In this document: positions 1-11,816 of the stretch, piece after piece
Position numbering within the stretch: position 1 is the stretch's first letter
Layout of the letters: each line of letters opens with the position of its first letter
Made by a program: the position numbers and the translations under genes
Source: Ephydatia muelleri
Lineage: Eukaryota > Porifera > Demospongiae > Spongillida > Spongillidae
Direction: 5' to 3'
Assembly: GCA_013339895.1 (NCBI GenBank)
Contig: JABACO010000014.1
Location: 4,563,950 to 4,627,949 of the forward strand
DNA length: 64,000 nucleotides
The notes under the pieces: model-generated
Told to the model about the DNA's origin: nothing
Database searches by the model: none
The model's input: only the letters and a program-made list of their open reading frames with translations

Positions 1-3000
1 AATTAATTTCTATTAACAAATAAATAGATATAGTCTAGTAGCGATCGCAGCCTAAGTGATATTAGTCGCTTTGAAGCCTCAAGCATTTAAGCAGCGCATT
101 CCAGGCTAACTTTACTTTGAGTCTGTTAAGACACCATGCATACTTCAGCCGTCATTTTGGCGCCCTAGCTATATTTTGGCGCCCCTGTTTTTAGGGCCGC
201 TGGGGGGGCAATTGCCCCCCTGCCCCCCCTGGCCACACCGCCACTGGCGCACAACGTGGCATGCATCGCAGGGAACTTGATCGCGATCGACCTATACTGG
301 TGTATTTTATGTTTCTTTGGGGTGTTTTTGAGAAAAGCTACATAGATAACCAATTGCCTCTGTGTTTTTAGACCAAAAAGTAACAGGATAACCAATTGAA
401 AACGCAAGTACAAAACGACCGACCTTTCGCCATTTAGTCATGACATATTTGGGGAAAGTCCCCGAGCAGTCTCGCGCCTTTTATAGCGGGTTCCGTGCAT
501 CGATTCGCGCAGCGCAATCGTTATTATTTACGTGGCAACTTCTCCTTTATTCACTTGACTATATTGTAAGAGACTAACAAATTGGGTGCTTTGGATGCGC
601 TAAATAAATAAAGGGTAGAATCATGTTTGACTGACCACTCATATTCAAGATGTAAACATTGCTAAGCATATTTTTGTACTGTCAGAACTAGAAGGCCTAC
701 AAAGGAGGCGCTGTCACATATTCCATAGCGCGTATCGCGAAGTAAAAAAGGATGTTTCAACAGTGTTTCTATTCATCTGTACAATACCAGAGATAATCTA
801 TATATTATCTCTGACAATACAGACTGCTGTTTCGAAAACGGATTGAGAAGTACAGCATCTAGACCTTTATTGATGTCATTTAAACCCAAAATAATAAAGT
901 TTAAGTGTAATTAATTGTCCATGATTTGAAAGCACTTACATATCCGCCTCACGAACGCTCGACACGTAATCTGTGCGTCTGCACTGTATGTCAGTTGTCG
1001 GCTTTAATCAGTCTACATGTACTGGCTTGAAAGGCTGGTGAGACGTTCCGTTTGGTGAAAAAGACAAATGTATATGTGCGTATCGAGGTACAATGTATTC
1101 TACGATACGCTATTCTGTTACACAGGCCTGACTACCTGGCCTGACACATTACTAGATTATATAACTTTTGAGGTGTTGAGGTTTATATTTAGATGTAGTG
1201 TGTTTTCAGTTTTGCACTTAAATGTGATAGTAAATGTCTATGTTAGTATGAAATATTTGTTAAAATTGATAATTAATTAGCAAGTTGGTGGAATATTCCT
1301 AGCCCTGCAATTGCACGATAAAGAATGGGACGCACATTCTCATTGGTGCCGGCAGAGCTGTAGGGAAGCTTAGTTTCAACTTACAACTTTGGTAAAATAA
1401 ATAGTGGAGATGTAAACATATTAACATGAATCATCAGTCAATCAATTAAACCAGTAATTCAGAATCCAGAGTCGCTCTGAAGAGAAACAGAATATTTCTA
1501 AACTGGAGTAACTTATAATTTAAATGGAAGCACGACTCAAAGCCCCACTCGTCGAGAAAGGAAAACCACAGGCACAGCATGTGGCTGATACTCATGCAAC
1601 AGTATTGTATGTTACGCATGAAGGCATGCATGATCGTTACTATACAGATCTCCCAACTCCCTTAATCCTCATTACAAGAATCATACAAACTAGCTGATTA
1701 AAGGATAGTCTCCAAACAACGCAGCAGCGGTCATATGTAATCCCGCTCTACACATGTACCTAACATAAGCGTATTACCTTGGTAGAGTAACAAGCAGTAA
1801 CTAGTATACATGCACGTATGATTCACTTAACAGCACTAAAATAAGATCACGCCACGCTGATCAGATACTGCTACATGGCAATTTGCTCATACATGTATGG
1901 CATGACAACAACACAATCCACTCAGTAGCTATGACAAGCACAGTAGCTATGACTAGCACAGTAGCAGGTTTCACATTTCAGACTGCCTCAAGGCCTTTGA
2001 AGCCATCCTCTTGGCCAACACTGCATACAATGATGGCATATACTGATTGAGGTATACGCCCATAAGGTATGGCTGTTGAGCGATCCAGACCTGAGGATAT
2101 AATCACAATGAGAGATATGTTTCACTGTGTACTGCACCCGACAGTCACGTTATATTCTTCAATTTTCTTAATAAAATAAAGGTTGATAACTCCTTTTTAC
2201 AGTGAGCATCTATTTGGACTGATTAAAAATGCTTAAAGTAAACAAATGATATCACAAAATCCCTCCATAATCCAATTAAATTATTGATATCTAACGTCAT
2301 AAAAGATTGAGCAAATATGGAAGTGATTGCAGTGTCTGGTTGCACCATAGAATTTGTTTCCATAAGAATATATGTTCACTTAAAAGACAAGTATTGTGAT
2401 TTTTCTAAATGCATAATTACATAGGGTCCGTTAAGTTAAGCATGATTCGCCTGTTTTTACATATAGCAGTATAAATTTGATATATTGGATGTCATAATAT
2501 ATTAAATTTATGACGTCAATGGTCTGTTGCATAATACACTGTATGTATGCAAGAAGGCTAGGCACTAGAATCCTTGGGTTTGCAATTCAAACTGATCCTG
2601 GACAAGATTCCTAATCATTGACAGAAGATGACAGCAACCCGAGGATGATAGCAACCCCAAAAGAACCACCAGTGCAATATACGTCTTGGAACTGTGCACT
2701 GCCTCATCCCCAGACTGCCTATTGGAAATACCAGCTGTCCAATGACGGCATACTAACATCACAGCACCATTAAAAATGTCTAATACACTTGGGATTATGA
2801 TTACTTTATGACAACATCTACTTGCGGTATATAATTAAGTTCAAATTAAAACCGAAGATTTTTCATTTTCACATGTTTCTACAGCTTTTCTTATTGAAAC
2901 AATACACATATTCAATTGTTTTAGTATTATTGCATATCTGTATTAAAACGTTTATAGCACGTAACGTTCACAATGTGAAACTTCTTTTGCACACTCTATT

Positions 3001-3658
3001 TTAACAGTTGCTTACTTCTTCCATCTGATTAGAAATTGCAATAGCAATCAGCTCTGCACACCTGGAATATATGAACACAAAATAATGAATGGTAATCTCA
3101 GCAACGCTTTTTAGTATTATGGCAAACACCACTACACATATGCATCAATTAATGACAACTATACGTAAAACAGCGCTACCATTCATATGGAGACATCACA
3201 AAGTTTTAAAATGTACAGAGATATTTTAGATGAAAAGTTGTGCTATCGTGAATATGAATTGGTTAAAATCAATAATGCAGAAAGTTGTGCTCCGATTCTT
3301 TTAAGATTCAAATCCCTATGTAATAGCTGATAACAGTGTCTGAGCTATAGTAAATCAATTAGTTCCCACAAAACAGTTCAAAATACCTGACAAGATTCGA
3401 TAACCTTTTTTTCTCAAAGCTAAACTATTTTATGAATACCACAGTGATGAAACGCTAAGAACATTTCATAGTTTCAGTTAAAAAATGCTGCAACTTGAAA
3501 CCTGAATTTTTCTGTTATGCGGCGAAGTATTAGAGAATGAATTGCCAGCTGGCACATCTTTATGACCTTTCCAGTCTTTAAAGAGAGCACAAACCTTTAC
3601 GAAACCAATCATATGTATGATACCCCTGATTTATAAATCATCATCGATGATCATACAC
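1..3658. other. AT-rich region without a supported gene
   Basis: No open frame here shows a recognisable domain, and the short frames lack codon or splice support. Around 175-240 there is a G/C-run segment in which a G tract, CAATTG and a C tract form a small inverted repeat. This looks like a decayed transposon end, but its partner was not located. At about 1928-1965 there is a short direct repeat of a TAGCTATGAC/CACAG motif. Nothing else stood out. Confidence 0.5.
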
Positions 3659-3765
3659 GTTTCTGTTGTTTGTACAGAGTTAAATTAGACAAAAACTAAG
3701 CTCCTCCCAAAGAAATTGGTCAGACTGCACGTGATGGCCACGTGGGTGGGGTATTAATAGAGTTG
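3659..3765 (+). promoter_or_regulatory. Leader A of DIRS-like element: hairpin plus double E-box
   Basis: GTTTCTGTT (3659-3667) and GACAAAAAC (3688-3696) form an imperfect inverted repeat. They are followed by two CACGTG palindromes at 3728-3733 and 3739-3744, 11 bp start to start. An AT-rich TATA-like stretch (about 3752-3760) lies roughly 65 bp before the Gag-like ATG at 3824. The same order of parts recurs at 11657, 14303 and 16688, so this is a conserved leader module. A bHLH-type E-box promoter is inferred from the motif and its position. Confidence 0.6.
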
Positions 3766-3823
3766 AAGGGATGTAGCAGTCAGTCTAAGCGTGAGTGCAT
3801 GACTGGTAACTTACTGGCAGAGG

Positions 3824-4640
3824 ATGAGCAGTAGCAGCAGCAGTAGCAGTAACAACTCATCAATGAACGCCGCGGGTACCAGCACTGCGAACACCATCGG
3901 TGCCTGCAGGCCTACAAACAACCCCATCGCCCAGATACTGCAAGGGTTGCATGTTATGCAAAATGAATTCCTGACCGTTAAGCAAGGCCAAGAGGCAGCT
4001 GGGGTCTCGCAACAGAATCAAGATTAGCTCCAAAGCATGTGCCAAGGGCAAGAAGAGATGGCATGGATGGTGCGGGAAATCCAACTGGACTCCGCACTGA
4101 GCACAATGAAAGGAAAGAAGCCCGCCTACACCTTCAGAAAAAAGAGTAATGAGATACAGTCACTGTTCATCAACCAGGTGGTGGAACAAGTCACGTCAGC
4201 GGCGAGTCGTATCGAGAGGGTCAAGGTGACAGAAGAGCATGGGTTGGAGCTTTTGAAGAAAGCCAAGGAAGACCTGGACAAAGGTATGCGAATCCTTTCC
4301 CGCAAGCAGAAAATGATAAAGTTTGCCGACCGATCGGAGGCGGGCTGTGCCATGGTGGAGTACGAGGACGATGCCTGGGCCTCAAACCCGGAAGATGAGA
4401 AGAAAATGGAGAAGGTAGTGAGGGAGGCAGATAAGATGGCCAAGAAGCGCAAGCTACGCGACAGCAAAGAGGCAGCCAGGAAGGAGGCATCGTGGCATGA
4501 ACTACCACCAACTTTCGCACCAACGAAGCCCGCCGTCGCCCCTAAGATAACTAGGGTATGGTGCTGAAGCCCTTGGGGACATGCTTCCATTGTGGTGAGT
4601 AGGGCCACTTTAGGAGACAGTGTCTGAAGGCATTGGCCAG
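3824..4640 (+). pseudogene. Gag-like ORF of DIRS-type element A (broken)
   Basis: The ATG at 3824 opens a Ser-rich N terminus, then a KQGQE segment, with a stop at 4025. The frame reopens at 4037 as a charged helical region containing KFADRSE. Close counterparts occur in the other elements: RQGQEE and KLADRSE in B, RQGQED in D. After a frame change a retroviral-type zinc knuckle is readable near 4577-4630 (C-x2-C, GHF, C), interrupted by an in-frame stop. I read it as the capsid/nucleocapsid protein of a YR retroelement, now inactive. The assignment to DIRS-like elements rests on the downstream RT/RNase H and on the shared leader. Confidence 0.65.
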
Positions 4641-4959
4641 TGTGCTGTATCCTTTGATCAGTGTTAGTGAACACTTGGGTGGTGAGATCATGTGTTGTGA
4701 GGGTGCGAAGATTGGGAATGTGACACCTAATGGAGTGGAAACTGTGGGGTAGGTAACACCTTCCTTTGGCGCCTGTGGAGATGAGGGAGTGTGTGGCAGA
4801 TGTTGGGAGGTTCAGGATGGGGACACAGGTACAATATCTGTTAGGCGAAGGTTGAGTAGTCGTGTAACATTCTGGGAACAAGAGCTCCACACACCACCAT
4901 AGGTATTGGATACGGTTAGGAATGGGTATGTCCTCCCTATTTATTGATTACATACACCC

Positions 4960-6017
4960 TATTCCCGGCCTAACCAACGTACATATACAGCACTTATTGA
5001 GAGGGAATTTGTTGACAAGGCAGTGTATGAATTGTTAAAGTGAGGATATATTGAGAGGGCAGAGGGCGCTCCAGTGGTATGCAGCCCCCTATCAATAGTC
5101 ACTAACGGGGTGGGCAAGAAGCCGTTGGGAGTGAATCTGCAATATGTTAACGGATTCCTCTGGAAACAAAAGTTCAAGTACGAAGACCTGCGTGTAGCAA
5201 TGAGCAAGGTGAGTGGATGTGTTCATTTGATCCTCATTCAGAATATTACCATGTTGATGTGGCCCAGCACTATCGTAAAGTACTTGGGGGTTGAATGGAG
5301 GAGAGGTTTTACACATTTTTAGTGCTACCATTTCAGTTGTCTTCTGCACCATATGCTTTCACTAAGGTGCGTCCTTTGGTGTGTTTATGGCGAAGCAAGG
5401 GTACTAAAGCAATTGTGTATCGGGATGATGGGATTGTTGCCTCACAGAACGAGAGCAGTGCAAATGCAGCTAGTGCATGGGTAAGGGACACCTTAAAAAG
5501 AGTGGGCTGGGTTTGTAATGAGGTAAAGTCAGTTTCGGTGCCAACCAACAGGCTCTGCTGGCTTGAGATTTAGAAAAGGGAGCATGTTAGTACCTGAGGG
5601 AAAGGTTAGGGCCTTGCAGCATAGGCTTAAGGTGGGAATTAAACAGTCAAGTCATGGCTAGGGATGGATATAGCTAGCCTGATAGGCAGAATTGTATCCA
5701 TGGGTTTAGCATTGGGCCCAGTGGCCATGTTCATGACGGGAGCATTGTATGCTCTGTTGGAAACTAGACTAGCATGGTGTGATATGTTGCCCATCACACA
5801 AGAGGCAAGTGAAGAGATTACGTTTTGGACAGAGTCTTTTGATCAGTTTAATGCACAACCAATATGGCATAGCCCAGCGGCAGTAAGGTGTGTCTACTCA
5901 GATGCTAGCGATACAGGGTATGGTGGGTACACAGTAAAGCATGACATGCATATTGCACAGGGGAACTGGCTGCCTGATGAAGCTGTGCAGAGCGCTATGT
6001 GGCGGACTGAACTGTAA
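4960..6017 (+). pseudogene. DIRS-type reverse transcriptase-RNase H remnant (element A)
   Basis: Three broken frames together read as RT then RNase H. The first (about 5010-5205) carries the GYIER, PLGVN and KYEDLR motifs of the RT fingers. The second (5295-5573) has LPFQLSSAPYAFTK followed by the catalytic YRDDG at 5418-5432, where Leu is usual at the second position. The third (5664-6017) is RNase H, with SDASDTGYGG holding the catalytic Asp and a downstream GNWLPDE. DIRS-family elements encode RT-RNase H followed by a tyrosine recombinase. None is seen before 6.2 kb, so the 3' end is missing. Stops and frameshifts make this copy non-functional. Confidence 0.75.
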
Positions 6018-6177
6018 TGTGTGTTTATGTTGTAATGGGAAATTACCCTCAGCTCTATTGTTGCATTGTGCACGAGCCGAAGACGCCCCACGGGTGAAAC
6101 GCAATGGAGGCGCTTTTGTCCTTGCCACATCATTGTGTACACCTATATATGTGCATGGTGTAGAGGCTTCTATTGCG

Positions 6178-8051
6178 CAACCTAAAGGCAGCTTACCTGC
6201 TCTTCATAGAAAGGCACCCTGACAAGAAAATAGGATTTCAACATTTGCCGATATGCGTCCAAGGGAATCCATTATAGCCAGTGCAAGTGGAACTCACAGT
6301 GTATGTATATGTACCATCCACCAGAATGTGAAACTTATGATGGCGGGATCTAAGATGGAGGATGTTACAATGGTCTATGGGTCTGAAATATCACTGAAGC
6401 ATTACTCACAGGCAATTCGGTGCAAGCAATTTCTTCCTGTCTCTGCATTACGGATCTGTAATAGTTGCCCTGGGACAGATTTAAGCTGAAGGAAAAGCTT
6501 TTGGAGAACTTTGATGAAAATGAATTTGACGAGATCCAGTACAAGCAGTGGACTACCACAGACCGGTCTCAGCTGGAAACCATATCTCAATCCACTGAAG
6601 AATTTGTCGAGACATTTATTACAAAGCTGCAGGTGCTATCAAGGCATGATTTTATTGCTCAAGAGCAATCCAACTACTTGAAGGACAGAAAAGCTGCACT
6701 TAATGAAGGCGAAGTTTTGGTGCTGGGTGACTTCTCAGAAAACTACACATTCATTATACAGGATGCCATCCAAGGATACCATTGGACAAATACACAAGCT
6801 ACCCTCCACCAATATGTCTATTACCTCAACCTTGAAGGTGTGGGCTTAACACTATGTTGTCATTTCAGACTACAATATCCATGATGCAGTGGCAGTGCAC
6901 CTGTTTCAACGGCACCTGGTAGAATTCTTAAAAACAAATTACAAAGTAACAAAAGTGATTTATTTTTCAGTGATGGGTGTGCAGGTGTAGTATTGTCATT
7001 TATTGTGTAATTGTAATTGCCTAGTTTAACCCTTGAGAACATTCTAGAAGATTTATCGGAGATACTTAAAGCTACCGCTGAGCAGAGGAAGCAGATCATT
7101 TGGAGGCTGGCATCCCTTACGGATGGACGGAGGCGCGAAATGATGTTATTTGTGTGCCTATAGCTGTGTGATTCTTATCGCTGCTCTAAGCTGATATTGA
7201 TTCCTAAACAGGCTGTCATTGGGTCACGAGCGCGGGTATTCCAGTACTTCACAGCAGGACAATATAAAAACTGTAAAAACTTCATCAATTTATGCCACCA
7301 CTATGAAGACTTTGGATTAGTTGCAGAATGGCATTTCTTTGCACTAAGAGAAATCAAGATCCTAATGAGACTTCGTCACGAAAATGTATGTCAAAAATGC
7401 AGGAGGTATCGCTACGGCGATACCTCGGCAGGAGATATGGGAGAGGCTAGTTTATTCATCGACTTCCCTCCCCTCCTGATGGTGTGGGGGGAACTGTTAA
7501 GAGAGAAGCTGCCAAAGCCAGTATGCAGCGAGTACACAGTGGCCAAATTACAATCCCCTTGAGCTGTTCACATTTTGTCAGTCTAAAATGACTGGTACAA
7601 CCTTCAAGTATACTAAGCGAAAGGCTGTCAAAAGCCAAAACAATTGCTGAAACACAAAAACTGCACGACTGACAACCAGGACCCTATAGGTGAAGGAATA
7701 CAGTACAAGCAGTGTTTGCCGCACTGAGACTGTAGACACATTGTCTATATGCAGCTCTGTGAGCATTCAAGACGCTAAAGGCTATGTGGCAGTGGTATAT
7801 GACAGCGCTTGGTGGGTTGGCTATGTTTTGAAGACAGATCCTGGAATACAGGAGGTAACTGTAACCTTCCCCCATTCTCATGGACCAAGCAAGTCTTTCT
7901 CCTATCCTGAACCAGCTGATGTTTTGACAATTCATATTAGTGACCTTTAAATTTCTGTAAATCCAAAGACATACACTGGACGAACATATATTCTCACAGA
8001 CAAGGAAATGGACACTGCAACAAAAGCCCTGTATAGCCATCTACATGAATA
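6178..8051 (+). pseudogene. DDE-like (RNase H-fold) protein gene remnant, several exons
   Basis: The pieces run in order: LKAAYLLFIERHP (6178-6234), ASGTHSVCICTIHQNVKLMM plus C-x2-C (6250-6480), EGEVLVLGDFSENY...DAIQGYHW (6705-6790), HDAVAVHLFQRHLVEFLK after a CAG acceptor (about 6877-6930), AGQYKNCKNF...EWHFFA (about 7254-7350), GGTVKREAAKASMQRVHSG (about 7489-7545) and a C-terminal module with VYDSAWWVGYV...TGRTY (about 7770-8049). I recognise the set as an uncharacterised protein family common in cnidarians and sponges. The spaced acidic residues (DFSENY, SDG, E) suggest a transposase-like fold, which is inference. A 2-bp insertion breaks the SDGCAG motif near 6967, and other frameshifts occur, so it is probably a pseudogene. 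Confidence 0.55.
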
Positions 8052-8159
8052 GAGTACAACTACTTCCTGTATATACATTTTAAAAGTGCATTCTTGTTAT
8101 TGTGATTAGTGTACAAGTGGTACGTAAATGAAATTCAATTATGATACTGTTTACATTGT

Positions 8160-8940
8160 AGCAGCCACCTGGGGGACTTGGCCAACAAGTGGCTCAAGGG
8201 CCTGAATACTGTGGAGCAGGTCAAGGAAGCTATTGTCCTGGAGCTCGGAGTTTGGGTCGAGGAGCAGAAGCCTAAGACAGCTCTGGAGGCAGGACAACTG
8301 GCAGATGATTACTCTGAGGCCAAGAAGCAGACTGCCAAGGAGAACTGACCAGAGTTCACCAGCACTCAGCGAGAAACCCACTCAGGAACAGCCTGTCAAG
8401 GATCGAGAGGATGGAGACAAAAAGTCATCGAAGGAGAAGAGGCTCTTCAGACCGAGGTACAGAGTGACCTGTTACAATTGTGGAAAGCAGGGGCACATCA
8501 CTACAAGATGTCCAGAAAAGGCCATGTATATCGGAATTAGCCTATCTCACAAGGCTTCCTTACAGAAGTCTGGCTTGGTGGAAGGAAAGATGGTGGAGAG
8601 CATAGTGCTGGACCCAGGATGCTCAAAAACCCTCGTCCACCATGCCCTAGTGCCCCACAAAAAGATGTTGCAAGGAGAGGCAGTCACCATTCAGTGTGCT
8701 CATGGAGACAATGCACTCTACCCACTTGCAAAGGTTAATCTGGTGGCAGAGTTCCACTATCGGTGGAGGCAGCAGTTTCCAAAACACTTCCTGTCTCTGT
8801 TTTGTTGGGCACTGATGTGTCTGAAGTAGTGCAGTTTGTGAGAATCAACCCCCAAGGCAGCAAGAGCCAAGGAGGGTACAGAGCACTTATGATGGTAGCA
8901 CGTGTAGGAGCGAAGAAGCGAGAGGCTGAGTAAAAAAACC
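8160..8940 (+). pseudogene. Gmr1-like gypsy element: Gag C-terminus and protease (broken)
   Basis: One frame (8160-8345) reads as the Gag segment with KPKTALEAGQLADDY. A second (8233-8829) carries the CCHC zinc knuckle CYNCGKQGHITTRC near 8470 and an aspartic-protease-like region, VLDPGCSKTLVHHAL (about 8606). The usual D-T/S-G is DPG here, so the active site is mutated. The frame then drifts through the linker into the integrase ORF with no RT between. In Gmr1-like gypsy elements integrase precedes RT, so the missing RT reflects 3' truncation and not an internal loss. Confidence 0.65.
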
Positions 8941-8960
8941 AACAGGAGGAAGACTCACAA

Positions 8961-9925
8961 GTGAGGCCATCACCAGTAAGTGAGCCAGTAGATACACAGG
9001 CTACAGATGCTGTAGGCACAGAGAAGGAGCATGCTGAGGTGACACTGGAGAATAGTACTTTGGATGATAGTTTGTTCAGTGGCGGAAGGTTGAGGACGAA
9101 GCTAACTAGAAGTCAAATACGATCTCAGAAAGATCAACACAGACAGGCATTGAAGGCAGGTGCACTGGATCTATCGTCAGAGGAGTTACAGAAGTTACAG
9201 AAGGAGGATCCATCTTTGGCAAACCTCAGGACTGGTACTGGAAAGACAGAAACGCACTTCTACCATTCAGAGGGGTTACTGTTCAGGCAATGGATACCAA
9301 GAGGACGCAATGCTGGACCAGCTTGTGCTACCCACACAGTGTTGGAGAGCAGTGCTGCAGCTGGCACATGAGGTGCCAATGGCAAAACACCTGGGCCAGC
9401 ACCAAGATATCCTACATAGATTCTACTAGCCTACCCTTTACAGAGATGTAGAAGATTTCTGTACAAGTTGCAAGGTGTGCCAGAAATCTTCAAGGCAGAA
9501 GGTTGTTAAGGCCCCTCTTATTCCACTACCTGTGGTGACAGAACCTTTTAGACGTGTGGTGGCAATGGATATTGTTGGTCCACTGCCTAGAACGAAGTCA
9601 GGGAATCGCTTTATCCTTGTGACATGCGATTATGGCACTAGGTATCCTGAGGCTGTCCCTGTCAAGGCAATCGATGCAGAACACATCGCAGAGGAACTGG
9701 TACGGATATTTGCACATGTTGGTATACAGGAGAAGATAATGACTAACCAAGGGAGTAACTTCACCTCACTACTGTTATCGGAGATTTACGAGCTACTCCA
9801 TGTGCATCCAATACGAAAAACACCATATCATTCTCAGATAGACTGTCTGGTGGAAAGATTCAACAAGACCCTAAAGGCAATGCTGCGGAAGATAGCTGTT
9901 GCAGACCATCTGAACTGGGATGGAT
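8961..9925 (+). pseudogene. Gmr1-like gypsy integrase (mutated, 3'-truncated)
   Basis: The segment begins with the linker typical of these elements (KLTRSQIRSQK). Next comes the zinc-binding domain LAHEVPMAKHLGQH...FCTSCKVC (about 9360-9480; one stop near 9428), then the catalytic core in the long ORF from 9475. The core has AMDIVGPLP (first Asp), TNQGSNF where the second catalytic Asp is replaced by Asn, and DCLVERFNKTL (Glu). Similarity stops near 9925 after LNWDGW, where the frame runs on into unrelated DUF6589-type sequence. It cannot be an active integrase. Downstream RT and RNase H are absent. Confidence 0.75.
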
Positions 9926-9939
9926 GGGTCTATACAGGC

Positions 9940-11655
9940 AAAGTGTTATATGGCAGGTACAAAGAGATCGCACGCTTCAGCTGGTTTCGTGAAAAGAAGA
10001 ATGAAGCTAAATCTCCCCCACCTCTGAAGTCATACTTTGTATATCCTCTGGCTATGCGTTTACATGTAGGTTGTTGTGACCAACCACCGTTACAAAAAGT
10101 GGTACACACTCTCACCTTCCAAGCAAGGGCTTGGTCTGTCCCTAGGACGCATATCTGGAAGGCTTTTGCAACAAATGCATTTCAAACCGCCAGTGTTTTG
10201 AGGCAGCACGTATTTAAAAGGATGCTGATTGAATTGGGAGTCGAATTTCTGCGTCTTTCATCTGATTCTACCCTCCTGACAACAGATTGTGAGAATTTAA
10301 AACAGTTTGATTGGGATAAACTGTATGTCACAATACAATCTAAAGCACCACTTCTCATGGAGTCCTGGAGACCTGTATCCCACAGCACAGCAGAATGAAG
10401 AAGTGTGTCATTGTTATGTGCGCAGTCATGCTAATCAAAACTCATCGACGACATACTCTTGTGCAAGCCACGGTCTCAATAATTTTGCACTCAGGCCATA
10501 CTGCTAAACAAGTGAGTTATAATGGCCATTTGTTATACTATTATGTTCTAAAAATTCAGGTTTACTGTCAGCTTCAAAAACTTGGAATATGCCTCAGCGA
10601 TGTGGCTACATGGTCATTGATTGACAAACTAGGTAAAAATCACGATGAGATAGTTGGAGAAAAATATACCACCTGATCAAGTCTTTTTTTTCCATGTTGT
10701 TAATAATTATGACTTTATTTCATTAAGGGCTATGCCACTGTAATCCAGCAAACATATACCCAGTGATCATCAGACAATCATATTGAAAATGTGTCTTTAT
10801 TAAATAATTCCTGAACTAAATATGAAAAATTAAATCCCTCCTGAAAGGTTGTACACACTAAGTATTTTTGTCAATTATTTAACAATTTAATTCCCACAAC
10901 AACACTCATATGTTGTAAGTAGTGTGTTTAGTATAATATGAAAGTCTGAAGTCTTTTTAACATTCCTAAGTTGTAATATAAACTTGAATTTGAAACTTTG
11001 GCAAGTTATGCCTTGCTGCACCTTACGAGGCTCAATAATCAGTCAAAGTCACTTCACTATTTCCATGTTTATGCAGTGAAGGACAGAGTCGATGTGTGCC
11101 ATCTTTCACCCAGTGCCACAATGCTTAGTGCTGGTGATATGGATGTTACTAAGTTTCTTCCATCTGATGAAAATGATGAGACCCTACTAGCTAATTACAA
11201 AGTATTGATGGCAAGGGTGATAACGAAGCATGTACCAGGTCTTGTGCACCTATCACCTTTGATTCCGAACATCCGTCAATGTCTAAGAAGTCGGAAGTTG
11301 TATGTTTAGCACACTGACATGTACATGATGTATGGTTTATACTGTGTAATTTGGTTTCATACATGTTGGCGCCCCTTGGAGTTTTGCTGAAGAATGAGAA
11401 TAAATAAGATGACATGGTGGAAATAATGGATGAGCTGTAAAAAACCATCCCAGCAAAACAACAGTCCAGGTCTTTGATGATGGCAATGGTGACGTTGAAA
11501 GAATGGAAATCCATCATTTGAGTCCTATTGTACTTGGTGGTGACCAACTGACAACAGCTCATACAATAGGAAGTCTGCGTATGAGAAAGAACTCACATGA
11601 AACTACACGCCGTCTGGTAGGGTTCATCCCAGTTACTGAAGACTGGCATAATATA
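9940..11655 (+). pseudogene. DUF6589-type protein gene (partial, several segments)
   Basis: Conserved blocks appear in order. First is a basic/aromatic N-terminal part with FDWDKLYVTIQSKAPLLM (about 10309-10362). Then MCAVMLIKTH...ILHSGHTAKQV (about 10415-10512) and QVYCQLQKLGICLSDVATWSLIDKLGKNHDEI (about 10558-10655). Next SKSLHYFHVYAVKDRVDV near 11055-11100, with the following block to about 11305, then PLGVLLKNENK (about 11374) and GGDQLTTAHTIGSLR...IPVTEDWHN (about 11530-11650). I match these to the DUF6589 family, found in many copies in sponges and cnidarians, function unknown. Frames change between blocks; some changes may be introns, others look like decay. Element B begins immediately after the last block. 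Confidence 0.6.
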
Positions 11656-11815
11656 CGTTTCTGTCGGTTGAACACAGTGAATTAGACAGAAACTATGCTC
11701 CCTTCATATGTGATTGGTTGTACAGCACGTGATGGCCACGTGACGGAAGGTTTAAATAGGTTTGCACGGGAGTTTTGTGCAGTCTAAGTGTCGTGCACAT
11801 GCTGCAAACTTTTGC
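11655..11815 (+). promoter_or_regulatory. Leader B of YR element: 9-bp hairpin, double E-box, TATA-like box
   Basis: GTTTCTGTC (11657-11665) and GACAGAAAC (11685-11693) are perfect complements around a 19-nt loop. CACGTG occurs at 11726-11731 and 11737-11742, 11 bp apart, about one helical turn. TTTAAATAGG at 11751-11760 is TATA-like, and the Gag ATG lies at 11817. The whole block is about 160 bp and is repeated at 14299-14453 on the other side of the element, as expected for a terminal or split direct repeat of a YR retroelement. Confidence 0.7.
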
Positions 11816-11816
11816 T

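Noticed and set aside
4126..4890. Long minus-strand ORF opposite the element A Gag
   Set aside because: No domain. The + strand Gag and knuckle explain the region.
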